Assembly (NCBI GenBank): GCA_040400005.1
Contig: JBBARC010000026.1
Coordinates: forward strand, 1-43,259
DNA from: JBBARC01 sp040400005
GTDB lineage: Bacteria > Pseudomonadota > Alphaproteobacteria > Acetobacterales > Acetobacteraceae
Direction of reading: 5' to 3'
Length of the DNA stretch: 43,259 bases
This document shows positions 25,627 through 32,730 of the stretch, piece after piece. The notes below the pieces were generated by a model. It saw only the letters and a program-made list of their open reading frames with translations. It was not told the DNA's origin and ran no database searches. The position numbers and the translations under genes were made by a program. How positions within the stretch are numbered: the first letter of the stretch is position 1; each line of letters starts with the position of its first letter.

Positions 25627-26901
25627 TTACGCCCTTTCAATAACGGTGCAACCGTTCATGTAACTTTGTAACTTCTCCGGCACGCGCACACTGCCATCAG
25701 CTTGCTGGTAGTTTTCCATCACGGCGATCAGCGCGCGGCCAACTGCCACACCGGACCCGTTTAGGGTGTGCACATGCTGCACCGTTTTGCCATCGGTGGT
25801 GCGCATGCGTGCGTTCATGCGGCGGGCTTGGAATGCCCGTGTGTTTGAGCAGGAAGATATTTCGCGCCAGGCGCCCTGCCCGGGTAGCCACACGTCCAGA
25901 TCGTAGGTTTTCACTGCCGAAAAGCCGGTGTCGCCGGCGCACAGCAACATGCGGCGATACGGTAGGCCGAGCTGTTCCAGCACGGTTTCGGCAGCCCGTG
26001 TCATGCGTTCATGTTCAGCGTCACTTTCGCCTGGGGCAACGATGCTGACCAGTTCCACTTTGCGGAATTGGTGCTGGCGTAACATGCCGCGGGTATCGCG
26101 GCCTGATGCGCCGGCTTCGCTGCGGAAGCAATCGGTGAGGGCGGTTAGCCGCCACGGCAGATCGGCTTGCGGCAAAATTTCGCCTGCGGCCAAATTGGTG
26201 AGTGGCACTTCGGCAGTGGGGATGAGCCAGCGGCCATCGGTGGTGCGAAACAGATCTTCTGAAAATTTTGGCAACTGCCCGGTGCCAAAGGCGCTGGCAT
26301 CATTCACCAGAGATGGCACGGCCATTTCGGTGTAGCCGTGTTCTGCGGTGTGCAGATCGAGCATGAATTGGCCAAGTGCGCGTTCCAGCCGGGCTAGGCC
26401 GCCGCGCAGCACGGTAAAGCGGCTGCCGGCGATTTTGGCGGCCGGTTCAAACAGCATCAACCCCATGGCTTCGCCCAATTCAAAATGCTGGCGCGCGGCA
26501 AAATCAAACGCTGGCACATCGCCCCAGCGTTTTATTTCGACGTTGGCGCTTTCGTCGGCGCCATCTGGCACGTCGGCATCCAGCACATTGGGCAGACGTG
26601 CTAAAATTTCATCCATCGCCCGATCGGCGACGGCGGCACTGGCTTCGAGCAAATCCATCGAACCGCGTAAAGCGCCGGCCTGCGCTTCTAGTGCTGATGT
26701 ATCGCGCCCGGCGGCACGGCCAAGGCCTACATCGCGCGCCAGACTTTTGCGTAAGGCCTGCTGTTCCTGCAGGGCGGTTAGGGCTGCCCGCCGCGCCGCA
26801 TCTTGCGCCACAATCGCGTCGGCTTCCGGTGCGATGCCGCGCCGCGCCAGGGCGGCATCAAAGGCTGCGGCATCGGCGCGAATAGTTTTTAGATCGTGCA
26901 T
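25627..26901 (-). CDS. serS: Serine--tRNA ligase
   Basis: Charges tRNA-Ser and tRNA-Sec, 424 aa. The ATG at 26901 (MHDLKTIRADAAAFDAALAR) is the standard SerS start, preceded by GGAAGA; the open frame extending to 27102 is not part of the family. The N-terminal tRNA-binding coiled coil covers about residues 1-105. The class II core follows: motif 2 FRSEAGASGRDTRGMLRQHQF and motif 3 near the C-terminus (LNGSGVAVGRALIAVMENYQ). The start overlaps the tatC stop by one base (TAATG). The tatABC-serS order is conserved in alphaproteobacteria, but surE and pcm, which usually follow, are absent. Confidence 0.98.
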   Translation of the reverse strand: MHDLKTIRADAAAFDAALARRGIAPEADAIVAQDAARRAALTALQEQQALRKSLARDVGLGRAAGRDTSALEAQAGALRGSMDLLEASAAVADRAMDEILARLPNVLDADVPDGADESANVEIKRWGDVPAFDFAARQHFELGEAMGLMLFEPAAKIAGSRFTVLRGGLARLERALGQFMLDLHTAEHGYTEMAVPSLVNDASAFGTGQLPKFSEDLFRTTDGRWLIPTAEVPLTNLAAGEILPQADLPWRLTALTDCFRSEAGASGRDTRGMLRQHQFRKVELVSIVAPGESDAEHERMTRAAETVLEQLGLPYRRMLLCAGDTGFSAVKTYDLDVWLPGQGAWREISSCSNTRAFQARRMNARMRTTDGKTVQHVHTLNGSGVAVGRALIAVMENYQQADGSVRVPEKLQSYMNGCTVIERA

Positions 26902-27695
26902 TAATCTTCCGCCAATTTTGGTTCGACCAGGCGTGCTGCAAAAATGGAGATCTCGTACAGAATAATCAGCGGCACGGCTAGGCCGGTTTGGGTGATGACA
27001 TCGGGCGGGGTGAGCACCGCCGCCACGGCAAAGCAGCCGACATAGGCGTAGCGGCGGTATTTGGTCAGGCTTTTTGATGTGACGATGCCGACTTTTGCGC
27101 ACAGGGTGAGTAACACCGGCAATTCAAAAGCAATACCAAAGGCAAAGATCAGCTTCATCACCAGGGCCAGGTACTCGCTGACTTTGGCCTGTAATTCGAT
27201 GCGCAGCTGATCACCACCGCCGGGCGCTTCAAAGCTTAGAAAAAATTTCCAGGCGAAGGGAAAGACGAAATAATAGGCGAGCGCGGCGCCGAGAATAAAC
27301 AGCACGGGGGTTGCCAGCAGAAACGGCAGAAACGCCTTTTTCTCGCTGCGGTAGAGGCCTGGTGCGACAAACATCCATATCTGGCTGGCAACCACGGGAA
27401 ATGACATGAAGGCCGCGCCAAAGAAGGCGACTTTTAGATAGGTGAAAAACGCCTCGTACAGGGCAGTATAAATCAAATGCGGCTGTTCGCCCTTTTGCTG
27501 CATGATGTGCGCGAGAGGGGCTGCCAAAAAGCGGTAGATTTCCTGGCTAAAATGGTAGGTCACCATAAAGCACAGAAAAAATGCCACCGCCGACCACAAC
27601 AGCCGTTTGCGCAGCTCGATCAAATGATCCAGCAGCGGCATGGGGGTATCGTTAATATGGTCAGCCGCCGTGGCGTTCACGTCCAAAGGTGCCAT
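26901..27695 (-). CDS. tatC: Sec-independent protein translocase TatC
   Basis: The 264-aa six-helix core subunit of the twin-arginine translocase, which recognises the RR signal. The N-terminal cytoplasmic motif MPLLDHLIELRKRLLWSAVA is present with the conserved Glu, followed by the first helix. The periplasmic loop region YTALYEAFFTYLKVAFFGA and the motif FGIAFELPVLLTLCAKVGIV are hallmark TatC sequences. It sits 5 bases after tatB and overlaps serS by one base. tatA is not in this window. Confidence 0.98.
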   Translation of the reverse strand: MAPLDVNATAADHINDTPMPLLDHLIELRKRLLWSAVAFFLCFMVTYHFSQEIYRFLAAPLAHIMQQKGEQPHLIYTALYEAFFTYLKVAFFGAAFMSFPVVASQIWMFVAPGLYRSEKKAFLPFLLATPVLFILGAALAYYFVFPFAWKFFLSFEAPGGGDQLRIELQAKVSEYLALVMKLIFAFGIAFELPVLLTLCAKVGIVTSKSLTKYRRYAYVGCFAVAAVLTPPDVITQTGLAVPLIILYEISIFAARLVEPKLAED

Positions 27696-27700
27696 GACGG

Positions 27701-28222
27701 TTAAAACTCATCCGCGTGGGTGGGGGGAATAAACGCGGGCGGCACCGGGGTTACCTCATGCGGCTGAATTTGCGCCGGCGCCATGGCACCGGGGGGGATA
27801 AAGGCCGGGGCCTCAACCCCTGGCGGCGCGGCAACCGATGCGGATGGTGCGATATATTTGGCGGCCATGATGGGTGCGGCGCCCATCGGCACGTTGGGCC
27901 GGGCCGGCCGCACGTCGGCCGCCCCCTGCTGGCCGAAGGGGTCGGTCATGGCATTGGCAAACACCCGATCGGGGTCGAGCGTTTTGGCGACCTGGCGTTT
28001 GATATCAAAACTGCGCACATCGTCGATCACGTCGCGCACCGAGGCGAGATCGGCTTCGCGCATCATTTCATCGACGTGGCCCTGAAATTCCCCGGCCATG
28101 GCGCGCAGTTTTTTGATCACGCCGGCGATGGCACGAATGGCAACGGGCAGGTCTTTCGGGCCAATCAGCACCAGCGCCACCACAGCCACCAGCGCGATCT
28201 CAGACCAGGCAAAATTGAACAT
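27701..28222 (-). CDS. tatB: Sec-independent protein translocase TatB
   Basis: The 173-aa receptor subunit of the Tat machinery. It opens MFNFAWSEIALVAVVALVLI, one membrane helix, followed by the GPKDLPVAIRAIAGVIKKLR hinge and amphipathic helix typical of TatB. The C-terminal third is a long proline/alanine-rich tail (VAAPPGVEAPAFIPPGAMAP) with no recognised domain, as is usual in alphaproteobacterial TatB. No tatA precedes it: the upstream 300 bases hold only a dispersed repeat element. Confidence 0.96.
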   Translation of the reverse strand: MFNFAWSEIALVAVVALVLIGPKDLPVAIRAIAGVIKKLRAMAGEFQGHVDEMMREADLASVRDVIDDVRSFDIKRQVAKTLDPDRVFANAMTDPFGQQGAADVRPARPNVPMGAAPIMAAKYIAPSASVAAPPGVEAPAFIPPGAMAPAQIQPHEVTPVPPAFIPPTHADEF

Positions 28223-28258
28223 GGCGCCGGTTTAGCAGCAAACCGCGGCGGCGTGAAA

Positions 28259-28452
28259 CCAGGGCAATTGGGTGAAGGTAAGACTCTTCTTTTTCTGAAG
28301 AAAAAGAAGCAAAAAGACTTTTGTCATGCGGGGACAGGGGCACCCCTGCGACCGCGCTCGCCGAACCAGTGCCAAAAAAAGTCTTTTTTGTTTCTTTTTT
28401 CGGAATTTAAAAAGAAAATTATTACTTTTTTAGCATTCCCCCGATTGTCCTG
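28259..28452. repeat. Dispersed composite element, full copy B
   Basis: About 194 bp with outer ends CCAGGGCAATTGGGTGAAGG (28259 on) and CCCCGATTGTCCTGG (to 28452), inverted relative to each other. The arms are 28279-28325 (GACTCTTCTTTTTCTGAAG, AAAAAGAAGCAAAAAGAC) and 28378-28430. The core CGACCGCGCTCGCCGAACC matches copy A in reverse orientation. It fills most of the 322-base gap between the ABM gene and tatB, where no gene is seen. Confidence 0.8.
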
Positions 28453-28544
28453 GGGGTAAAACGTCGCCCCGCGCGCCCGCCAAAATCACGGCGTTTGCTG
28501 CCGCCCAGCCAAGCTAAATACTTGCGTTTACTAGGGTTTTCCGC

Positions 28545-28841
28545 TTATAACGTGACCGCCGCCGCCTCGTATACGGTCATGTTGGGCGGCACCGCGCAGA
28601 GTTTGCCCAGCACCTTGGCGAAGGCCCGCGACTCGGGCACGGCAAAATGGGTGGCGAGTGCTGCCCGATCGGCCCAGCGTTCAAAAAAGAAAAACCGGTG
28701 CTCGCTTTCGCCGCTGACGAACACATCATGCGATACGCAGCCCGGTTCGGCGCGCGAGCGGTGGACGTGTTCCAGCGACAGGCGAAACACCTCCATCGCG
28801 GTTTCGGGCAACGCATCCACTGAGCCGGTTACAATAATCAT
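28545..28841 (-). CDS. ABM-domain protein (putative quinol or antibiotic-biosynthesis monooxygenase)
   Basis: A 98-aa dimeric alpha+beta barrel protein. The start ATG at 28841 (MIIVTGSVDALPE) has AAAGGA 12 bases upstream and begins the first beta strand as usual. Seen family features: EHVHRSRAEPGCVSHDVFVS, FFFFERWADRAALATHFAVP with the characteristic E-x-W-x-D. Members are cofactor-free monooxygenases acting on quinols or polyketide-like aromatics, but many ABM proteins are uncharacterised. It lies 23 bases after the kinase-like gene on the same strand, so it is the last gene of that unit. Confidence 0.88.
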   Translation of the reverse strand: MIIVTGSVDALPETAMEVFRLSLEHVHRSRAEPGCVSHDVFVSGESEHRFFFFERWADRAALATHFAVPESRAFAKVLGKLCAVPPNMTVYEAAAVTL

Positions 28842-28864
28842 CGCTGAAAATTCCTTTAAAAAAT

Positions 28865-29947
28865 TTATGCTACCCACAACCCCAGGCAATCCAAATCGCG
28901 CGCCATGGCGGCCGACCGGCGCGCCATCGCCAAAAACATCTCATCGCCCCGCGCGGTGGCGGTGACCGCGACCGAGGCGATCACCGCCATGGTCAGGCCG
29001 CCGGTGGCAAAGCGGCGGTAATCATGCCAGGCGGTGGCGAAATCGTAATTTTGCACGCCGCCGGCGCATAAGCCATCGTGCCAGCGGCGCACCAGGTCGC
29101 GTTCCACAGCGCGGCGCGCGGGGGCTTCAAATCCGGTGCCGATAAAGTAGGCAACATCGGCCGCACCGGCGCCATGGCCGAGGGTTTGCCAATCCAGGGT
29201 GGCCATTGGCTCGCGGCCGCCGCAAATATCGAACATGATGTTGTCGAGGCGAAAATCGCCGTGCTGCACGGTGCCTGGGGATGATCTGTCGGTTATCATG
29301 CGGCCAAACACGCTGGCAATTTCGCGCGATGTTGTCAGATCTTCCGCGCTGAGGCGATCTGCGTAGCGCGCGGCAAAGCCTTCCTCAAGCGATGGATATA
29401 CCGCGGCAATCAGCGGGTTTATGGTTTCGCGCGAGTTGTTGAGCCAGGTCAGATCATCAAGCGCGGCACTGCCCCAAAGCGGTGCATGCAAGGCGGCGGC
29501 TTGGTCCATGGCGATTTCCGCATCGGCCAAGGCGCAACCGGCGATCTGGTCGCCCATGCGGGCCGGGCCCATGTCTTCCAGCAGCAGGACAAAATCATTG
29601 TGGGGTAAATCTTGCTCGGCACGCCAGGCGCGTGGCACGCGGATGGCAAGGCGCGAGGCTAATTCGCGGAAAAATGAAACTTCCCGGACGTATAATTGGT
29701 GGGTGGCGCCAGCCGCCCGGCTTTCGGCTGCGCGTGATGGCAATTTTGCAATTAATGAGCGCGGGGCGGCTGGTGCATCGCCATCATAGGTCAGCATCAC
29801 ACGCAAACAATCGCCAACCATGCCGACGCCGATTGGGGTTGTGTGCACGGTGGCCACGCGTGCGCCATGTAGCACGCCGGCTGCGCGCAAGGCTTGCGTC
29901 AACGCATCCGGGGTTAGCGCGCCACCCGATAACGGCTCGGTGGTCAC
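28865..29947 (-). CDS. Phosphotransferase of the APH/ecdysteroid kinase-like family
   Basis: A 360-aa protein-kinase-fold small-molecule kinase. Seen: the N-lobe with GMVGDCLRVMLTYDGDAPAA and LIAKLPS (the ATP-anchoring Lys), the catalytic loop HGDFRLDNIMF (His229, Asp231, Asn236), and the metal-binding LDWQTLGHGAGAADVAYF with Asp252. The family phosphorylates hydroxyls on steroids, aminoglycosides, choline or similar metabolites. The acyl-CoA dehydrogenase-associated branch has a similar look, so the substrate is open. Its start overlaps the stop of the NTF2-like gene (ATGA), and the ABM gene follows; together they suggest a small-molecule modification unit. Confidence 0.88.
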   Translation of the reverse strand: MTTEPLSGGALTPDALTQALRAAGVLHGARVATVHTTPIGVGMVGDCLRVMLTYDGDAPAAPRSLIAKLPSRAAESRAAGATHQLYVREVSFFRELASRLAIRVPRAWRAEQDLPHNDFVLLLEDMGPARMGDQIAGCALADAEIAMDQAAALHAPLWGSAALDDLTWLNNSRETINPLIAAVYPSLEEGFAARYADRLSAEDLTTSREIASVFGRMITDRSSPGTVQHGDFRLDNIMFDICGGREPMATLDWQTLGHGAGAADVAYFIGTGFEAPARRAVERDLVRRWHDGLCAGGVQNYDFATAWHDYRRFATGGLTMAVIASVAVTATARGDEMFLAMARRSAAMARDLDCLGLWVA

Positions 29948-30342
29948 AATTTGCCCATGGCGGTGAGCATGTCTGCCATTTTTTGATGTAGCAAATTGAT
30001 CGCTTTTAAGGGGCGCACCATCACTTTGAACATGTCGATCTGGCCATCGGCGTTCCAGTGGATCATATCGATGCCATCGATGGTGATGCCATCGACCACG
30101 GTGTTAAATTCCAGCACGGCGCCATCTTGGCTGAGCCATTCGCCGACATAGTGGAAACTGTCATTGTTGAGCACATGCATGGCGGCGGTGAGATATCCTG
30201 CCACCAGATCGCGGCCATGCTGGGGGCTGAACACCACTGGCGAGTGGAACACCGCATCAACGGCAATTAAGCCGATAATATCGTGCGCCACGTGGCTGCG
30301 CACCGCAGCGTGCCAACGCGCCAAACCCTGATGTTGTATCAC
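29944..30342 (-). CDS. NTF2-like (SnoaL-type) protein
   Basis: A 132-aa cone-fold protein. I chose the GTG at 30342, preceded by GGGGA, because the family match begins at VIQHQGLARWHAAVRS; the open frame extends further to 30465 with sequence unlike the family. Seen: VFHSPVVFSPQHGRDLVAGY, HYVGEWLSQDGAVLEFNTVV, and IDGIDMIHWNADGQIDMFKV, the typical SnoaL_2 pattern ending in a pocket strand and acidic loop. Such proteins are isomerases, hydratases or binding proteins for small hydrophobic compounds. It is translationally coupled to the kinase-like gene. Confidence 0.82.
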   Translation of the reverse strand: MIQHQGLARWHAAVRSHVAHDIIGLIAVDAVFHSPVVFSPQHGRDLVAGYLTAAMHVLNNDSFHYVGEWLSQDGAVLEFNTVVDGITIDGIDMIHWNADGQIDMFKVMVRPLKAINLLHQKMADMLTAMGKL

Positions 30343-30547
30343 TACGCATCCCCAAAACCGTTTGTTGCCGCCATTCAGGCAGCGCGGTCGAGCGCTGTCT
30401 AGCCCCGTGGTGACGGTGCGGCTGGGTGCCCCTGCCCTGCGCACTAGTAGGTCGTGCTCTAGCACACCAATATCGACCTCGCCGCCGCGGGCAATTTGAT
30501 GTTTTTTCCTTGTTTATCTGCATGGGTTTCGCCTGGCGAGTTGCGAT

Positions 30548-30578
30548 GGCGGATGACGCTTCGCTTATGCCGCCCTAC
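30548..30578. repeat. Palindromic GTAGGGCGG...repeat, copy 2 (reverse orientation)
   Basis: GGCGGATGACGCTTCGCTTA then TGCCGCCCTAC matches the reverse complement of the copy at 4653-4682 with few changes. It lies just downstream of the gap-interrupted gene at 30596. Confidence 0.65.
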
Positions 30579-30595
30579 AGGTTTCGGGGTTTGGG

Positions 30596-31493
30596 TTAGG
30601 GCGGCGAGGTGGCACAGGGATCGGGGGCGGAGTCGTCGAGGGCGGGGTAGTCTGGCGGGTCGCAGGTGGTGAACAGAAATTCGTCTGGCAGGGTTTTGAA
30701 ATTTATTTCGATGCAGAGTTCGTCGCAGATGTCGATCAGGAGATCGGGGATTTCGATGGTTTGATCAGGGTCGGCGGCCAAATGTTCGTCGGCGCGGGTG
30801 GTGGTTTCGCGCAACAGGGCGGCACGGTCGGGGAGGTTGGTGGTGACCAGGCGGAGCGCTTCTTGCAGCTTGGCGCGGCGGGGGTCGGCCGGGCGTACCG
30901 GGGCGCGGGGGGTGCCGGCGCTGGATATGCCCGCGGCGCTGGATATGCCCGCGGCGCTGGATATGCCCGCGGCGCTGGATATGCCTGCGGCGCTGGATAT
31001 GCCTGCGGCGCTGGATATGCCTGCGGCGCTGGATATGCCTGNNNNNNNNNNNNNNNNNNNNNNNNNNNNNNNNNNNNNNNNNNNNNNNNNNNNNNNNNNN
31101 NNNNNNNNNNNNNNNNNNNNNNNNNNNNNNNNNNNNNNNNNCGGCGCTGGCGGCGAGGCGCGATTCTAGGGCGATGCAATCTCGCACAATGGCGGCGAGG
31201 CGGGTGAAGAGTAAGGCCGGGTCGGTTGGTTTGGCGGATGAGGGTGTGGCGGGGCGGCTGACGGGAACGCGGGGCGTGAGATTCGCGTGCGGCGCCCGTT
31301 CCTGAGCCACGCGCGGTTCTGCTGGTTGGGTGAGCGGCTCCGCCGATTGCATGGGTTGCGGCCCCGCCGATTGCATGGGTTGCGGCTCCGCCGTGGGCGG
31401 TTGTTCCGGTTCGGCCCAGTCGGCCAGAGCGCGGGCGGCGGCGGCGGCGGCCAGACCCATGGCGAGGTCAGCCAGATCCGCGCACATGCGCAT
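30596..31493 (-). CDS. Conserved hypothetical protein with AAGISS repeats, interrupted by the scaffold gap
   Basis: The N-terminal part right of the gap begins MRMCADLADLAMGLAAAAAA, continues ALADWAEPEQPPTAEPQPMQ, and reaches LLFTRLAAIVRDCIALESRL. Left of the gap the frame that makes sense gives seven 18-bp repeats encoding Ala-Ala-Gly-Ile-Ser-Ser, then LQEALRLVTTNLPDRAALLR and an acidic C-terminus (EIPDLLIDICDELCIEINFK) ending at 30596. The 100 N are a placeholder, so the true frame and repeat number are unknown and a straight translation across it is wrong. In-frame codons continue upstream (AERTQRH) to a possible CTG at 31550. I remember related proteins in Acetobacteraceae, function unknown. 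No membrane segment is seen. Confidence 0.7.
30914..31039. repeat. Seven 18-bp tandem repeats, ending at the gap
   Basis: Units of CGCGGCGCTGGATATGCC with one or two variable bases. They code for AAGISS on the minus strand inside the gene at 30596-31493. The array runs into the N block two bases after the seventh unit, so the gap is very likely a collapsed continuation of the array. Confidence 0.93.
31042..31141. other. Assembly gap (100 N)
   Basis: Exactly 100 N, the conventional size for an unknown gap, located at the edge of a tandem repeat array. Confidence 0.99.
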
Positions 31494-31559
31494 GTGGCGC
31501 TGCGTGCGTTCGGCGGCGTCTGGCGGTTGACTGGGGGCGGCTGCGTTCAGGGTTTGCGG

Positions 31560-31700
31560 CTTTTTCTAGTTAACAATAATACCAATACCGTGAAATTAGC
31601 TATCTAGGCAAGTTCTTTTTGTGATCGCGAAATTACATTGAGTTAGTTAAAATCACTTTTTCGATGATGGAGGATGTTTTCAATGGCCATAGGCCATCCC
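31560..31700 (-). promoter_or_regulatory. AT-rich leader, likely promoter region of the minus-strand repeat protein
   Basis: This stretch is much more AT-rich than its surroundings (for example GTTAACAATAATACCAATAC-like text). It lies between the N-terminus at 31493/31550 and the acetyltransferase remnant. Exact -35 and -10 boxes cannot be fixed by eye. Confidence 0.35.
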
Positions 31701-31721
31701 GATTGAGGCCGGTGGCGGCGG

Positions 31722-32225
31722 TTAGGCATGGGCCAACAGGTCGTTAACCTGCGGTGTTTTGAATTTCGCCAGAGGCAAAATCATCTTCCGGGACTGACTT
31801 CGGTAAAAAGCAAAGCCGTGATGGCGATAGAACGCCTCGGCACGCGCGTCCTTGGCTTCAACCACAAGGGCGTCCACCATCACCTCTGAGCGTGCGGCAC
31901 GGGTTGGCGCATCGCAAAGACGCGCTGCGCCAAGCTTTTGGCCATGAAAGGGCTGATCGACCGCAAGCCTTCCCATGCGCGCCACGGGAACGGACGGATA
32001 ACGCGACAGCCGCTTGGCTAGGTCTTCCGGCATCTCTTCCAACGGCACACCGGACGCGGAAAGGGTATAATATCCGGCAATCTGGCTAGATTGCGCGCCT
32101 AGGGCGACGGTGCCGCCTGCCGCCCTGCGACTGTGTCGCTTGCCGCCCTGCGACGGTGCAGCCTGCCGCCCTGCGTCGGTGGGCATGATGTGAAAAAAAA
32201 GGGTGGCCACAGGACGTGCGTCCAT
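31722..32225 (-). pseudogene. TacT-like GNAT acetyltransferase with a lost N-terminus
   Basis: Residues from about 46 on match the C-terminal two thirds of TacT-type toxin acetyltransferases: QIAGYYTLSASGVPLEEMPE, LAKRLSRYPSVPVARMGRLA, VDALVVEAKDARAEAFYRHH, GFAF. The expected N-terminal 40-50 residues of the GNAT fold are absent; in their place the frame reads through three 23-bp tandem repeats and unrelated sequence. No DUF1778-like antitoxin gene is visible upstream, where the partner normally is. I infer a broken toxin gene of a former toxin-antitoxin pair; a shortened functional enzyme is less likely. The acetyl-CoA loop region (MGRLAVDQPFHGQKLGAARL) is still present. Confidence 0.7.
32112..32180. 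repeat. Three 23-bp tandem repeats
   Basis: Units GCCGCCTGCCGCCCTGCGAC (+TGT), GTCGCTTGCCGCCCTGCGAC (+GGT) and GCAGCCTGCCGCCCTGCGTC (+GGT). They sit exactly where the acetyltransferase loses similarity to its family. The following 32226-32448 shows no recognisable gene. Confidence 0.88.
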
Positions 32226-32448
32226 GAGGGCAGCATACGCGCCTGCGTAGATTCCGATCCTGGCATCATCTGGAGCCGATGCTCACATTGCCTATAACTG
32301 CCCATGCGCCAAACGGGCACGTGGAGCGCGATGCTTTGATGCAAACCCGTATCAGACTTCGAGTTGACCGGCAGCAGGTTCGACCTTTTCATGGCGAACG
32401 GCCGGGCCGCCATCCGGCCGTGTTCAGGTATGTGTAGGGTTTAAAGCA

Positions 32449-32574
32449 ATGATGTATGGCAGCAACGGATGGGGCATGGGTTGGGGCGGGGGCGGGGTGG
32501 GCGTTATCTGCGTATTGGCCCTGGCCGCCATCGTCGTTGCGATTATTTGGTTAAGGCGGTCCGCTATGCTCTGA
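32449..32574 (+). CDS. Small single-span membrane peptide upstream of the copper ATPase
   Basis: A 41-aa open frame beginning with two ATG codons: MMYGSNGWGMGWGGGG, then one hydrophobic helix (VGVICVLALAAIVVAIIWLR) and a short basic end. Gly/Trp/Met-rich short peptides with one helix are common beside copper-export ATPases. It lies about 155 bases before that gene on the same strand. The function is unknown and the call is by context. Confidence 0.6.
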   Translation: MMYGSNGWGMGWGGGGVGVICVLALAAIVVAIIWLRRSAML

Positions 32575-32730
32575 TACCGTTGCGCCGGAGTTTTTCTCCG
32601 GTCGGGCCGTTTGTGTGCGGCGTTGCCGTCAAGATACTCACTTTCCACTAGCCGGAAACCCCATCTCGCCTGCGGCATCTTAGCCGTTTCCGCCAGTTCC
32701 CAGCCCTGAGCCCTAAGCCCGGAGTGCATC

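Noticed and set aside
30798..31169. CRISPR array
   Set aside because: The regular units are contiguous 18-bp tandem repeats without spacers and are in frame with a protein.
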